A stretch of DNA of 64,000 bases from an uncultured Tenacibaculum sp. (GCA_947504185.1 CANNGJ010000005.1:50627-114626), one strand, 5' to 3'. Shown: positions 1 through 9,247, counted from the first letter of the stretch. Made by a program: numbers and translations. The notes: a model not told the origin generated them from the letters alone.

Positions 1-1
1 A

Positions 2-1342
2 AAAAGCTGGAAAGAAGTTTTAGAATTAGGAAAAGATGAAAGTAATCAAAATGAAGTTGAAGAACGTAAAAATGCGGTAACTTCAGATACTTTAGCAACT
101 TTAATATATACTTCTGGTACTACAGGAAGACCAAAAGGTGTAATGCTTTCTCATGGTAATATTGTTTCGAATGTTTTAGCCAGTGAAAAAAGAGTGCCTC
201 TTTTATATGGTGAAGAACGTGGATTAAGTTTCTTACCTATCTGTCATATTTTTGAACGAATGATATTGTATTTATATCAATATTGTGGAGTATCAATTTA
301 TTTTGCTGAAGCTATTGATAAATTAAGTGAAAACGCTCAAGAGGTTAAACCGCATGTAATGACAGCTGTACCTCGATTGTATGAAAAAATTTACGATAAA
401 ATTTATGCCAAAGGAGCAGATTTAACAGGAGTTAAAAAGAAATTATTCTTTTGGGCTATAGATTTAGGGTTAAAATACGAACCTTACGGAGCAAACGGAT
501 GGTGGTATGAAAAACAATTAGGACTTGCTCGTAAATTAATATTCTCTAAATGGCAAGCTGCTTTAGGAGGAGAATTAAAATTAATGGTTTCTGGTTCAGC
601 AGCCTTACAACCGCGCTTAACAAGAGTTTTTGCAGCTGCAGGAATGCCTGTAATGGAAGGTTATGGTCTTACAGAAACATCTCCAGTAATATCTGTAAAT
701 GATGTTCGTAATGGAGGGTTTAAAGTAGGAACTGTAGGAAAAGTGATTGATGATGTAGAAGTTAAATTAGCTGATACTGGGGAGATTTTAGTAAAAGGTC
801 CTAATGTAATGCAAGGATATTATAAAGATCCAGAAAAGACAGCTGAAGTACTTAAAAATGGTTTTTTCCATACAGGAGATAAAGGAGAAATTTGTAAAGA
901 TGGTTTTTTAAAAATAACAGGACGTACCAAAGAAATGTTTAAAACATCTGGAGGTAAATATGTTATTCCACCATTATTAGAAGGAGAATTAAAACAATCG
1001 CGTTTTATTGAACAGGTAATGGTTATTGGTGAAGGTGAAAAAATGCCAGCAGCTTTTATTCAACCAAATTTTGAATTTGTAAGAGAATGGGCACAAAGAC
1101 ATCATATTAATTTAGCAAACAATACAGATTTAATTACAAACCCTAAAGTAATAGAACGTATTCAAGAAGAAGTTACGCTATGTAATTCTAAGTTTGGAAA
1201 ATGGGAAATGATTAAGCGCTTTGAACTTACTCCAGAAGAATGGTCTATTGATGGAGGACACCTTACTCCTACCATGAAAATGAAACGAAAAATAATTAAA
1301 GAAATTTATAAAGATTTATACGATAAAATTTATAATAACTAA
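2..1342 (+). CDS. Long-chain fatty acyl-CoA synthetase (AMP-forming), 5' end outside window
   Basis: Activates fatty acids to acyl-CoA through an acyl-AMP intermediate; probably cytoplasmic or membrane-associated. The reading frame is open from base 2, so the gene starts upstream of the window and about a third of the protein is missing. Visible motifs are the P-loop-like AMP-binding motif YTSGTTGRPKG (about residues 36-46 of the visible part), YGLTETSP, TGDKGEI, and GRTKEMFKTSGGKYV, which joins the large and small domains. The large insert between the first motifs and YGLTETSP is typical of the FadD15/long-chain family in Bacteroidota. The first in-frame ATG (143) lies inside the motif and is not the true start. 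A terminator follows directly. Substrate chain length cannot be read from the sequence. Confidence 0.93.
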   Translation, partial: KSWKEVLELGKDESNQNEVEERKNAVTSDTLATLIYTSGTTGRPKGVMLSHGNIVSNVLASEKRVPLLYGEERGLSFLPICHIFERMILYLYQYCGVSIYFAEAIDKLSENAQEVKPHVMTAVPRLYEKIYDKIYAKGADLTGVKKKLFFWAIDLGLKYEPYGANGWWYEKQLGLARKLIFSKWQAALGGELKLMVSGSAALQPRLTRVFAAAGMPVMEGYGLTETSPVISVNDVRNGGFKVGTVGKVIDDVEVKLADTGEILVKGPNVMQGYYKDPEKTAEVLKNGFFHTGDKGEICKDGFLKITGRTKEMFKTSGGKYVIPPLLEGELKQSRFIEQVMVIGEGEKMPAAFIQPNFEFVREWAQRHHINLANNTDLITNPKVIERIQEEVTLCNSKFGKWEMIKRFELTPEEWSIDGGHLTPTMKMKRKIIKEIYKDLYDKIYNN

Positions 1343-1348
1343 TTTATA

Positions 1349-1374
1349 AAGTGTTGTGAAAGCAACACTTTTTT
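1349..1374 (+). terminator. Intrinsic terminator after acyl-CoA synthetase
   Basis: The 8-bp stem AAGTGTTG/CAACACTT has a 6-base loop and is followed by a T tract. It begins 7 bases after the stop codon and ends about 13 bases before the next ATG, leaving almost no room for a separate promoter for the pseudouridine synthase. Confidence 0.85.
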
Positions 1375-1386
1375 CTTTTTAAAAAT

Positions 1387-3009
1387 ATGGATAAATTTAT
1401 TTCTTTTACTTCTAATATAAACTCAATTTCTTTACCTAATAAGTTTGATTATCCATACAATTATACTCCACATACGCTAGCTAAAATTGCTTCAAAAGAA
1501 TTACAAGAATATTTAATCAATCAAACTGAATTTTCTCACGATTTCGGAATTAAAAACCCAAACAATAAAAATGCCTTAGGCAAAATGTTTGGAGTTTTGG
1601 TTGTTAAAAATAACAAAGGTGAAATTGGCTATTTAGCTGCTTTTTCTGGTAAAATTGCAGAAACTACCCAACATGCTCATTTCGTACCTCCAGTTTATGA
1701 TGTTTTAGAAAAAGATGGTTTTTATTTAAAGACTGAAAAGAAACTTAATCAAATAAACAAACAAATTTCTGAAATAGAAAATAGCATTGATTATCAAGGT
1801 ATAAAAAGTAAATACTTAACTATTAAGAATATTCAAAAAGGTTTATTGAATGAAGAACAAACTAAGATTAAAGAAAGAAGAAAACTAAGAAGACTAAAAC
1901 AACAACCACACAATCAATTAAATATAAATGAAGAGTTTTATTTAAGAGAATATGAAGTGTATTTAGATAATAAAATACAGTCTTTAAAAAATGAATATCT
2001 AAAGTTTAATAAACTACTAAACGACTTACTAAAATTACGAAAAAGAGTTTCTGCTGAAGTTCAACAAGAAATCTTTAAAAACTATACTTTTTTAAATAAT
2101 TCAAATGGGAAGCAAAACTTATTAGATATTTTTAAAGATTCTACACAAAATATTCCTGCTGGTTCTGGTGATTGTTGTGCTCCAAAACTATTACAATATG
2201 CTTATCAAAATGATTTGACACCTATTTGTATGGCAGAATTTTGGTGGGGAAAACCATTAAACTCATCAGTAAGAATACATCAAAATTATTATTCAGCTTG
2301 TACCGGTAAATGCAAACCTATTTTAACTCACATGTTAAAAGGAATTACCTTAAGTAAAAATCCTTTATATGCTCAATTAAACATTAAGAAAGAAATTTCA
2401 ATTATTTATGAAGATGAATTCTTAATAGTCATTAATAAACCTCATGATTTATTATCTGTACCGGGAAAGGAAATTAAGGATTCTGTGTATACTCGTATGA
2501 AAAAGCTTTATCCAAATGCTACAGGTCCTTTAGTTGTACATCGATTAGATATGTCCACATCTGGAATTTTATTAATAGCTAAAAATGAAGACACGTACAA
2601 AGCTCTTCAAGCTCAATTTATTAATAGAACTATACAAAAACGTTATGTTGCCTTGTTAAATGGAAAACTCTCAAAAAACAAAGGAAAAATAGATTTACCA
2701 TTGCGAGTAGACCTTGAAGATAGACCTAAACAACTTGTTTGTTATACGCATGGTAAAAATGCTGTGACAAAATGGGAAACTATTGAGGTAAAAAACAACA
2801 AAACAAAAGTTTATTTTTACCCTATTACAGGTCGTACACACCAATTACGTGTACATGCTGCTCACTCTTTAGGTCTAAATACTTCGATTGTTGGAGACGA
2901 CTTATATGGACAAAAAGAAAATAGATTATACTTACATGCTGAGAGTATAACATTTGTACATCCAAAAACTAAAAAAAGTATGAATATTACCTCACCTGTT
3001 CCTTTCTAA
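1387..3009 (+). CDS. RluA-family pseudouridine synthase with long N-terminal extension
   Basis: Isomerises specific uridines in rRNA and/or tRNA to pseudouridine in the cytoplasm. The catalytic domain occupies about residues 330-540, with the signature HRLDMSTSG; Asp388 is the predicted nucleophile. The C-terminal motif RTHQLRVH is also present. At 540 residues it is about twice the size of a typical RluA. The N-terminal half contains a charged coiled-coil-like stretch (about 115-230) and a Cys-rich segment (Cys263, 264, 281, 305, 309) just before the catalytic domain. This two-part form is, to my knowledge, common in Bacteroidota and often annotated as a tRNA32/23S-746 synthase; the target cannot be decided here. 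Its stop lies 2 bp from that of the convergent MFS gene. Confidence 0.9.
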   Translation: MDKFISFTSNINSISLPNKFDYPYNYTPHTLAKIASKELQEYLINQTEFSHDFGIKNPNNKNALGKMFGVLVVKNNKGEIGYLAAFSGKIAETTQHAHFVPPVYDVLEKDGFYLKTEKKLNQINKQISEIENSIDYQGIKSKYLTIKNIQKGLLNEEQTKIKERRKLRRLKQQPHNQLNINEEFYLREYEVYLDNKIQSLKNEYLKFNKLLNDLLKLRKRVSAEVQQEIFKNYTFLNNSNGKQNLLDIFKDSTQNIPAGSGDCCAPKLLQYAYQNDLTPICMAEFWWGKPLNSSVRIHQNYYSACTGKCKPILTHMLKGITLSKNPLYAQLNIKKEISIIYEDEFLIVINKPHDLLSVPGKEIKDSVYTRMKKLYPNATGPLVVHRLDMSTSGILLIAKNEDTYKALQAQFINRTIQKRYVALLNGKLSKNKGKIDLPLRVDLEDRPKQLVCYTHGKNAVTKWETIEVKNNKTKVYFYPITGRTHQLRVHAAHSLGLNTSIVGDDLYGQKENRLYLHAESITFVHPKTKKSMNITSPVPF

Positions 3010-3011
3010 AA

Positions 3012-4307
3012 TTATTCTACGTACTTCGTTTTCTTTAGTGTACTTAAAATGATAAATGATAGTAAAAAGAAAACTGCTAAGCATAAAACACTCCATTGCA
3101 TTGAGTTTGTAATTGCATATAAAGCTCCATAAACAGCTGTTCCTAGTACTATTGCTATTTTTTCGGTAACATCATAAAAACTAAAATAAGTAGCATGATC
3201 TTCAGTTTCTGGCAATAATTTTGAATAGGTAGAACGAGTTAATGATTGGATTGCTCCTTGCACTAAACCTAATAATCCTCCTAATCCGTAAAAATATAAT
3301 GCAACATTTTCTTGATTTTTATCTAACATAAAAGCAGCAAAACAAACTAACATCCATATACCTATTGTTACTTTTAGTGCAGTAAAGTTTCCATATCTAT
3401 CAGAAAATCTAGAGAAGAAAAAAGCTCCAAAGATTGCAACAATTTGTACCAATAGTATCGTAATAATCATGTTTATTGATGGTAAACCTAATTCAGATGA
3501 CCCAAAAATAGCAGCCATTAAAATAATTGTTTGCACTCCAATACTTAAAAAGAAAAAAGCTAATAAAAATCGCTTTAAAGTTGTGTAGTTTAAAACCTCC
3601 TTAAACACAATTTGTAACTCTTTATATCCTTTCCATATATAATCATTATCAGGTTGTTTATTATAGATATCGTCAGGTAATTTACGAAAAGTAATTTGTG
3701 CAAAACCAATCCACCAAATACCCACCATTACAAAAGAAAGCCTAGAAGCCATTCCTGTAGTAATGCCTAAAGCATCAGGAAACATAATCATTCCTAAATT
3801 GATCAATAATAAAATTACCGACCCTATATATCCATAAATAAATCCTTTTGCACTTGCTCTATCTTGCTGTTCTGGCAATGCTATTTCTGGTAAATATGCA
3901 TTATAAAACACCCAACTAGCCCAAAAACCAATACTTGCTAAAATAGTAAACCAAATACCTATCCATACAGTATCTACTCCATCGAAAAAATATAATGCTG
4001 CTACCGATAAACCACCCAGCCAGCAAAAGAACTTCATAAACTTCTTCTTACTTCCCGTATAATCTGCAATACCTGATAATATAGGAGATATTAAAGCTAC
4101 TACTAAAAAAGAAAAAGATAAAGCATAACTATACAAACTATCAGGATGTTCCCAATCCATTCCTAAAAAACGAACAGTTTTACCTTTAGTAACTGCACTA
4201 TAATATAACGGAAAAACCGCTGTACTAATTACTAATGAATATACTGAGTTTGCCCAGTCGTAAAATGCCCAAGCGTTAATTAATTTCTTATCTCCTATTT
4301 TGTACAT
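3012..4307 (-). CDS. MFS transporter, UMF1/Atg22-like family
   Basis: An integral inner-membrane permease of 431 residues with about twelve hydrophobic segments. The start, KLINAWAFYDWANSVYSLVI, is typical of the UMF1 (vacuolar effluxer Atg22-like) branch, and the motif SGIADYTGSKKKFM matches the MFS loop 2-3 signature. The family is linked to export of amino acids or related small molecules, but the substrate cannot be predicted here. The next minus-strand gene upstream (an M48 protease) has its own strong terminator in the 70-bp gap, so this gene probably has its own promoter or depends on readthrough. No terminator separates its 3' end from the convergent pseudouridine synthase gene. Confidence 0.88.
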   Translation of the reverse strand: MYKIGDKKLINAWAFYDWANSVYSLVISTAVFPLYYSAVTKGKTVRFLGMDWEHPDSLYSYALSFSFLVVALISPILSGIADYTGSKKKFMKFFCWLGGLSVAALYFFDGVDTVWIGIWFTILASIGFWASWVFYNAYLPEIALPEQQDRASAKGFIYGYIGSVILLLINLGMIMFPDALGITTGMASRLSFVMVGIWWIGFAQITFRKLPDDIYNKQPDNDYIWKGYKELQIVFKEVLNYTTLKRFLLAFFFLSIGVQTIILMAAIFGSSELGLPSINMIITILLVQIVAIFGAFFFSRFSDRYGNFTALKVTIGIWMLVCFAAFMLDKNQENVALYFYGLGGLLGLVQGAIQSLTRSTYSKLLPETEDHATYFSFYDVTEKIAIVLGTAVYGALYAITNSMQWSVLCLAVFFLLSFIILSTLKKTKYVE

Positions 4308-4318
4308 ATATATTGAAT

Positions 4319-4349
4319 AAAAAAACCGTTCATTAAAAATGAACGGTTT
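4319..4349 (-). terminator. Intrinsic terminator of the M48 protease gene
   Basis: A perfect 12-bp stem (AAACCGTTCATT/AATGAACGGTTT, 3-base loop) is followed on the minus strand by seven T residues. It lies 29 bases after the protease stop codon and just upstream of the MFS start codon. Confidence 0.9.
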
Positions 4350-4377
4350 GCAATATACTATAAATTTATTGTACTAC

Positions 4378-5184
4378 TTAATTCCTTGTTGCATTGTATT
4401 TAGCAGCTAACCTTTTAGCTTCAGGTAAGAAAGCTCTTAATGTTTGAATTCTTGTTTGGTTAGATGGGTGTGTACTTAAAAATTCTGGTGGAGCATTTTT
4501 AGATCCTGCTCTTTGACTCATACGAACCCATACTTCAGCAGCTTCATTTCCGTCATAACCAGCCATTACCATAAATACTAAACCTAATTTATCTGCTTCA
4601 GTTTCATGAGTTCTACTAAACGCTAACATTCCTACTTGCGAACCAATACCGTAAGCCATATTCCATAACTGAGATTTTTTACTGTTTTGAGTACCTAAAG
4701 CCACAGCTAACCCACCTACTTGTTGTAATTGAGCTGAAGACATACGCTCTTGACCATGTTTTGCAAAAGCATGCGCTATCTCATGTCCCATAACAGCTGC
4801 TACACCGTTTTGATTTGCACAAATTGGCATAATACCCGTGTAAAAAACTACTTTACCTCCTGGTAAACACCAAGCATTTACTGTTTTATCTTCTACTAAA
4901 TTAAATTCCCATTTATATGAATCAGCTTCAGCCTTCATACCATTAGCTCTCATAAATCTATCTACTGCAGATGCAATTCTTTTACCAACACTTTTTACTT
5001 CATTTGTTTCTGAGACATTAGTTGATAATTTATTTTCCTTAAGAAAACCTTGATACTGAGCAAAACTTGCTGGCAATATTTGGGCATCACTAACAAAGTT
5101 TACTCTTTTCCTACCCGTAATAGGTACTGTACTACAGTCTACTAAAAATACCGCTAGAAATACTAAAGCTATAATTCTTTTCAT
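4378..5184 (-). CDS. M48-family zinc metalloprotease, probable lipoprotein
   Basis: A periplasmic or outer-membrane-associated zinc endopeptidase of the BepA/LoiP-like M48 type (268 residues), likely acting in envelope protein quality control. The zinc motif HEIAH is at 134-138, with the third ligand expected in RTHETEADKLG (about 191-201). The N terminus is hydrophobic and ends in LVDC (Cys17), followed by STVPITGRKRVNF, the conserved start of this family. The Asp just before Cys17 is unusual for a lipobox, so lipidation is likely but not certain. The transcript is monocistronic, with a strong terminator downstream. The gene is divergent from an alpha/beta hydrolase across a 125-bp promoter region. 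Confidence 0.9.
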   Translation of the reverse strand: MKRIIALVFLAVFLVDCSTVPITGRKRVNFVSDAQILPASFAQYQGFLKENKLSTNVSETNEVKSVGKRIASAVDRFMRANGMKAEADSYKWEFNLVEDKTVNAWCLPGGKVVFYTGIMPICANQNGVAAVMGHEIAHAFAKHGQERMSSAQLQQVGGLAVALGTQNSKKSQLWNMAYGIGSQVGMLAFSRTHETEADKLGLVFMVMAGYDGNEAAEVWVRMSQRAGSKNAPPEFLSTHPSNQTRIQTLRAFLPEAKRLAAKYNATRN

Positions 5185-5309
5185 TTTTTATGTTTTTATT
5201 AATTTCAGTTATGTTATTATGACACATATTTAAAAAAATGTCACATTTTAACAAACTTATTATGTCTTTAAAATTACAAATTCTATCTTTATCTTAAAAA
5301 TCTATTTTT

Positions 5310-6176
5310 ATGAATTTTAAAAATTCTAAAATATTTCTTCCAAGTTTAGCTATACCAAAGCCAATTATTACGATTGCTAAAACTTTACAACTTTTTTCTA
5401 CTTCATTAGCGGCTAAGTTTGGAGCCAAACTTTTTATTACCCCTGTTAAATTCTCGATGCCTGAAAGAGAAAAAATAATGTTAGAGAGTGCACAAAAGAA
5501 AACAATTAGTATACCATCTATATCTAAAGAAATACAAGTTTTATCTTATGGATACTCTCAAAAGAAAGTTTTATTAGTTCATGGATGGGCAGGAAGAAGT
5601 ACTCAATTATTTATGATTGCTGATAAATTACTTGAAAAAGGATATATGGTTATTTCTTTTGATGGTCCTTCACATGGAAAATCAACAGGAAAAACAACTG
5701 CGATGCCAGAATTTTTAGATACAATCATTGAAATTGATAATCAATTTGGACCTTTTGAAGCTGCTGTAGGGCATTCATTTGGTGGTATGTGCTTATTAAA
5801 TGCTACTGCAGAAAATTTAGAAGTAAAGAAACTTGTTACCGTTGGTTCAGCTGATAAAATTTCTGATGTTATTTTAAACTTCACAAACAACCTAAAAGTA
5901 AAACCAATTGTAGCAAAAAAAATAAAAAAAAGATTTGATAATCATTGGAAAACAGATATTGATTTACACTCTTCAAGTGTAGTTGTTAAAAAGATTACTA
6001 TACCTACTCTAATTATTCATGATTCAAATGATGGTGATGTTCCTGTAAGTAGTGCTTTACAAATACGTCAAAATCTACAAAATGGAAAGCTTTTAATTAC
6101 AAACGGATTAGGGCATACCAAAATACTACGTAATCAAAAGGTAACTTCCAGCATTGTAGATTTTATCACTCAGTAA
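5310..6176 (+). CDS. Alpha/beta hydrolase
   Basis: A serine hydrolase of 288 residues and unknown substrate. The oxyanion-hole motif LVHGWAGR is at about 89-96, the nucleophile elbow GHSFGG at 154-159 (Ser156), the likely acid in IIHDSNDGDVP, and the catalytic His in GLGHTKILR near the C terminus. The first 50 residues form a family-specific amphipathic extension rather than a clear signal peptide. The stop codon is only 2 bases from the msrB start, so the two genes are probably co-transcribed. A weak TATCTTTA promoter-like element lies about 20 bases upstream of the start. Confidence 0.88.
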   Translation: MNFKNSKIFLPSLAIPKPIITIAKTLQLFSTSLAAKFGAKLFITPVKFSMPEREKIMLESAQKKTISIPSISKEIQVLSYGYSQKKVLLVHGWAGRSTQLFMIADKLLEKGYMVISFDGPSHGKSTGKTTAMPEFLDTIIEIDNQFGPFEAAVGHSFGGMCLLNATAENLEVKKLVTVGSADKISDVILNFTNNLKVKPIVAKKIKKRFDNHWKTDIDLHSSSVVVKKITIPTLIIHDSNDGDVPVSSALQIRQNLQNGKLLITNGLGHTKILRNQKVTSSIVDFITQ

Positions 6177-6178
6177 AC

Positions 6179-6646
6179 ATGAAAAAACTTTTATCAGTAT
6201 TTATTTTAATTTTTTTATTTCATTTTTCAGGAAACGCGCAAAGCAAAAAAAAATACAAGATTTCTAAAACCAATACAGAATGGAAAAAACTATTAACTCC
6301 TAAACAATATTATATTCTTAGAGAAGCTGGCACTGAACATAGAAATTCAAGCCCTTTAAACAAGAATTATAAAAAAGGGACTTATCTATGTGTAGCTTGT
6401 AAAACACCTTTGTATAAATCGGATCATAAATATGATTCTCATTCTGGTTGGCCGTCTTTTGATAGAGCCATAAAAAAGAACGTTGAATTAGATGTTGATT
6501 ATAAAATTGGGTATGCTCGTACTGAATTAAAGTGTAATACTTGCGGTGGTCATTTAGGACATTCTTTTAATGACGGACCAAGAGAAACAACTGGTGAACG
6601 TCATTGCATAAATGGAGCTGCATTAGAGTTTATTCCAAAGAAATAA
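6179..6646 (+). CDS. msrB: Exported peptide-methionine (R)-S-oxide reductase MsrB
   Basis: Reduces the R epimer of methionine sulfoxide in oxidised proteins. The N-terminal signal peptide (about residues 1-20) predicts a periplasmic or lipid-anchored location, so this copy should repair envelope proteins. Zinc ligands are Cys71/Cys74 (CVAC) and Cys119/Cys122 (CNTC). The catalytic Cys143 lies in RHCINGAALEF, and the fold motifs HSGWPSF and GGHLGHSF are intact. The position usually holding a resolving cysteine is not Cys, so reduction probably uses an external thioredoxin-like partner. It is fused to no MsrA domain. It follows the hydrolase by 2 bases and ends in a compact terminator. Confidence 0.95.
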   Translation: MKKLLSVFILIFLFHFSGNAQSKKKYKISKTNTEWKKLLTPKQYYILREAGTEHRNSSPLNKNYKKGTYLCVACKTPLYKSDHKYDSHSGWPSFDRAIKKNVELDVDYKIGYARTELKCNTCGGHLGHSFNDGPRETTGERHCINGAALEFIPKK

Positions 6647-6669
6647 TTTATCAAAATATTGTACCTTAG

Positions 6670-6694
6670 AGCTGATTTAAAAATCAGCTTTTTT
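6670..6694 (+). terminator. Intrinsic terminator of msrB abutting the next start codon
   Basis: The 9-bp stem AGCTGATTT/AAATCAGCT (2-base loop, opening to about 4) runs straight into six T residues. The next base is the A of the ATG of the DUF1572 gene at 6695. Confidence 0.88.
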
Positions 6695-7249
6695 ATGGAT
6701 GCATCTTACTTACCAAGTGTAAAAAAACAATTTGAATATTATAAGCTATTAGGTGATAAAACCTTTGCTCAATTAACAGATGATCAGTTTTTTTGGTTAT
6801 CAAATATAGATGATAATTCTATCGCTATTATAGTTAAACATATCGTTGGAAATATGAAATCTCGTTGGACCAATTTTTTAACTGAAGATGGAGAAAAAGA
6901 ATGGCGTAATAGAGATAATGAATTTATAAACTCTTTTACATCAAAAGAAGAAATTATTGCTTACTGGGAAATGGGTTGGAAATGCTTGTTTGAAGCTATA
7001 AACTCTATTAATGAACAAAGTCAAGATACTATTGTTTATATCAGAAATCATGGACATACAATAACTGAAGCTATTAACAGGCAACTATGTCATTATTCAT
7101 ATCACATAGGTCAAATTGTATTTTTAGCAAAACTATTGTTAGGAAATGATTGGAAAACACTTTCAGTAGCTAAAGGTACCTCAAAAGAATACAATGCTGA
7201 TAAATTTTCTAAAGAAAAAAGAAGAACTCATTTTACTGATGATTTATAA
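6695..7249 (+). CDS. DUF1572 family protein (DinB-like fold)
   Basis: A 184-residue cytoplasmic protein of the DinB/YfiT four-helix-bundle superfamily, DUF1572 subgroup. Likely metal-binding histidines lie in VKHIVGNM and in the C-terminal CHYSYHIGQIVFLAK segment. Members are putative metal-dependent enzymes, some of them thiol S-transferases, but no activity can be assigned. The ATG at 6695 is chosen over the in-frame TTG at 6659, because the TTG extension would translate the msrB terminator hairpin. It is followed 14 bases later by a second DinB-fold gene, so the two may form a small operon. How it is transcribed is unclear because the msrB terminator touches its start codon. Confidence 0.82.
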   Translation: MDASYLPSVKKQFEYYKLLGDKTFAQLTDDQFFWLSNIDDNSIAIIVKHIVGNMKSRWTNFLTEDGEKEWRNRDNEFINSFTSKEEIIAYWEMGWKCLFEAINSINEQSQDTIVYIRNHGHTITEAINRQLCHYSYHIGQIVFLAKLLLGNDWKTLSVAKGTSKEYNADKFSKEKRRTHFTDDL

Positions 7250-7263
7250 AATTCATATACACA

Positions 7264-7788
7264 ATGAAAAAAGAAAACATAATTAACTTATTAGAAGAAA
7301 AACATCAAGAATTATTCGATTGGCTAAATAATCAACCAGAGGACACTTTTAAAAAAGGTCCTGAGGGAAAGTGGACCACTGGTCAGCATATAGAGCATTT
7401 AGTTGATTCTATGAAAAAAGTAAATCATGCAATGAGTTTTCCTAAATTCATTTTAAAATATAAATTTGGTGAAACCAATAGAGAAGTTCGAGCATACGAT
7501 GATGTTGTAAAAAGATATCAAGAAAAGCTATCTAAAAATCAAGATAAAGCAAGAGAGTTTAATATTGCTGTTAAGACTCCTAACCAAAAAAAATACCAAC
7601 AACTACTACATACACTTCAAGTACAAAATAAAAAACTACAGCATAAAACCAATAAGTGGAAAGATAGAGATTTAGATAACTTAATCTTACCACATCCTTT
7701 AATGGGTAAAATGCCTGTGCGTGAAATCATTATGTTTATGGCGTATCATACTGAGCATCATGCTACTATTTTAAAAGAGAAACATTAA
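7264..7788 (+). CDS. DinB family protein
   Basis: A 174-residue DinB-superfamily protein. Candidate metal-binding histidines are in TTGQHIEHLVDS (about 43-48) and in the C-terminal MAYHTEHHATIL segment. The middle is lysine/glutamine-rich and helical. The family folds as a four-helix bundle and is mostly uncharacterised; the fold is a confident call, the function is not. It lies 14 bases after the DUF1572 gene with no terminator between, suggesting co-transcription, and ends about 100 bases before ffh, which has its own promoter. Confidence 0.8.
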   Translation: MKKENIINLLEEKHQELFDWLNNQPEDTFKKGPEGKWTTGQHIEHLVDSMKKVNHAMSFPKFILKYKFGETNREVRAYDDVVKRYQEKLSKNQDKAREFNIAVKTPNQKKYQQLLHTLQVQNKKLQHKTNKWKDRDLDNLILPHPLMGKMPVREIIMFMAYHTEHHATILKEKH

Positions 7789-7853
7789 GCTAATCAAAAG
7801 TAAAAACCTCATAAAGAGCTGATAAAAAAGGCAACATCTATCAACAAAATTCT

Positions 7854-7861
7854 TATATTTG
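7854..7861 (+). promoter_or_regulatory. Candidate -7 element (TATATTTG) for ffh
   Basis: TATATTTG matches the Bacteroidota housekeeping -7 consensus TAnnTTTG and lies 25 bases before the ffh start. No clear TTG-type -33 element is seen at the expected distance. Confidence 0.45.
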
Positions 7862-7885
7862 TGCCTCTAAAAATGAAGCCGATAC

Positions 7886-9214
7886 ATGTTTAATAATTTA
7901 AGCGAAAAGTTAGATAAAGCGTTACACACGCTAAAAGGACACGGAAAAATTACCGAAGTTAACGTTGCAGAAACTCTAAAAGAAGTTCGTAGAGCTTTAT
8001 TAGATGCCGATGTTAACTTTAAGATAGCCAAACAATTTACTAAAACAGTACAACAAAAAGCTCTTGGTCAAGATGTATTAACTACATTAAACCCAGGACA
8101 ATTAATGGTTAAGTTAGTTAAAGACGAATTAACCGAATTAATGGGTGGTGATACTGTTGGTATTAATTTAGGTGGTTCTCCTACTGTAATTTTAATGTCT
8201 GGTTTACAAGGATCAGGTAAAACTACTTTTTCTGGTAAGCTTGCTAGCTTCTTAAAAACTAAAAAATCTAAGAATGTTTTATTAGTTGGTTGTGATATTT
8301 ATCGTCCTGCCGCTATAAATCAGTTACGTGTAGTTGGTGAACAAATTGGTGTAGAGGTTTATGCTGAAGAAGGGAATCAAGATCCTGTTGAAATTTCATT
8401 AAATGCAATTAAACATGCAAAAGCGAATAGCAAAAATGTGGTTATTATTGATACCGCTGGTCGTTTAGCTGTTGATGAAGAAATGATGAATGAAATTTCT
8501 AACATTCACAAAGCTGTTACACCACAAGAAACATTATTTGTTGTAGATTCTATGACAGGGCAAGATGCTGTAAATACTGCTAAGGCCTTTAACGATGTTT
8601 TAAACTTTGATGGAGTTATACTTACCAAATTAGATGGTGATACTCGTGGTGGAGCTGCATTATCTATTAAAACAGTAGTAGATAAGCCTATTAAATTTAT
8701 CGGTACTGGTGAAAAAATGGATGCAATTGATGTATTCCACCCAGATCGTATGGCTGATCGTATTTTAGGAATGGGAGACGTTATCTCGTTAGTAGAACGT
8801 GCTCAAGAACAATACGATGAAGATGAAGCTAGAAAATTACAAAAGAAGATTGCTAAAAATCAGTTTGGTTTTGATGATTTCTTAAATCAGATTCAACAAA
8901 TCAAAAAGATGGGTAGCATGAAAGATTTAGTTGGAATGATTCCTGGTGCTGGTAAAGCAATGAAAGATGTAGATATTGATGATGATGCTTTTAAAGGTAT
9001 TGAAGCCATTATTCAATCAATGACTCCAGTAGAAAGAAGTACACCAACAACGATAAACGCAAGCCGTAAGAAAAGAATTGCAAAAGGTTCTGGTACCTCG
9101 GTACAAGAAGTAAATCAATTAATGAAGCAATTTGACCAAATGAGCAAAATGATGAAGATGATGCAAGGTGGTGGTGGAAGAAAAATGATGCAAATGATGA
9201 AAGGCATGAAATAA
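7886..9214 (+). CDS. ffh: Signal recognition particle protein Ffh
   Basis: The GTPase that binds signal sequences and 4.5S RNA and delivers ribosomes to FtsY at the membrane. The order is an N domain (about 1-85), a G domain with the P loop GLQGSGKTT (about 107-115), DTAGR and TKLDGD, and a C-terminal methionine-rich M domain (about 300-442) with the RNA-binding motif [11 protein letters not shown]. The last 40 residues are very Met-rich, as expected for the signal-sequence groove. At 442 residues the protein is full length. A hairpin terminator follows directly. Confidence 0.97.
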   Translation: MFNNLSEKLDKALHTLKGHGKITEVNVAETLKEVRRALLDADVNFKIAKQFTKTVQQKALGQDVLTTLNPGQLMVKLVKDELTELMGGDTVGINLGGSPTVILMSGLQGSGKTTFSGKLASFLKTKKSKNVLLVGCDIYRPAAINQLRVVGEQIGVEVYAEEGNQDPVEISLNAIKHAKANSKNVVIIDTAGRLAVDEEMMNEISNIHKAVTPQETLFVVDSMTGQDAVNTAKAFNDVLNFDGVILTKLDGDTRGGAALSIKTVVDKPIKFIGTGEKMDAIDVFHPDRMADRILGMGDVISLVERAQEQYDEDEARKLQKKIAKNQFGFDDFLNQIQQIKKMGSMKDLVGMIPGAGKAMKDVDIDDDAFKGIEAIIQSMTPVERSTPTTINASRKKRIAKGSGTSVQEVNQLMKQFDQMSKMMKMMQGGGGRKMMQMMKGMK

Positions 9215-9220
9215 TGTAAA

Positions 9221-9247
9221 AGAGAAGCTTAGGCTTCTCTTTTTTTA
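9221..9247 (+). terminator. Intrinsic terminator of ffh
   Basis: An 8-bp stem (AGAGAAGC/GCTTCTCT, 4-base loop) followed by seven T residues, 7 bases after the ffh stop. Confidence 0.9.

Noticed and set aside
5220..5243. TGACA…TGTCA pair upstream of the M48 protease, compared with the lon dyad
   Set aside because: The spacing is 14 bases and the orientation is reversed relative to the lon TGTCA-N3-TGACA, so they are not the same element.
6659..6694. TTG start extending the DUF1572 protein by 12 residues
   Set aside because: The extension would translate the msrB terminator; the family normally starts near the ATG at 6695.
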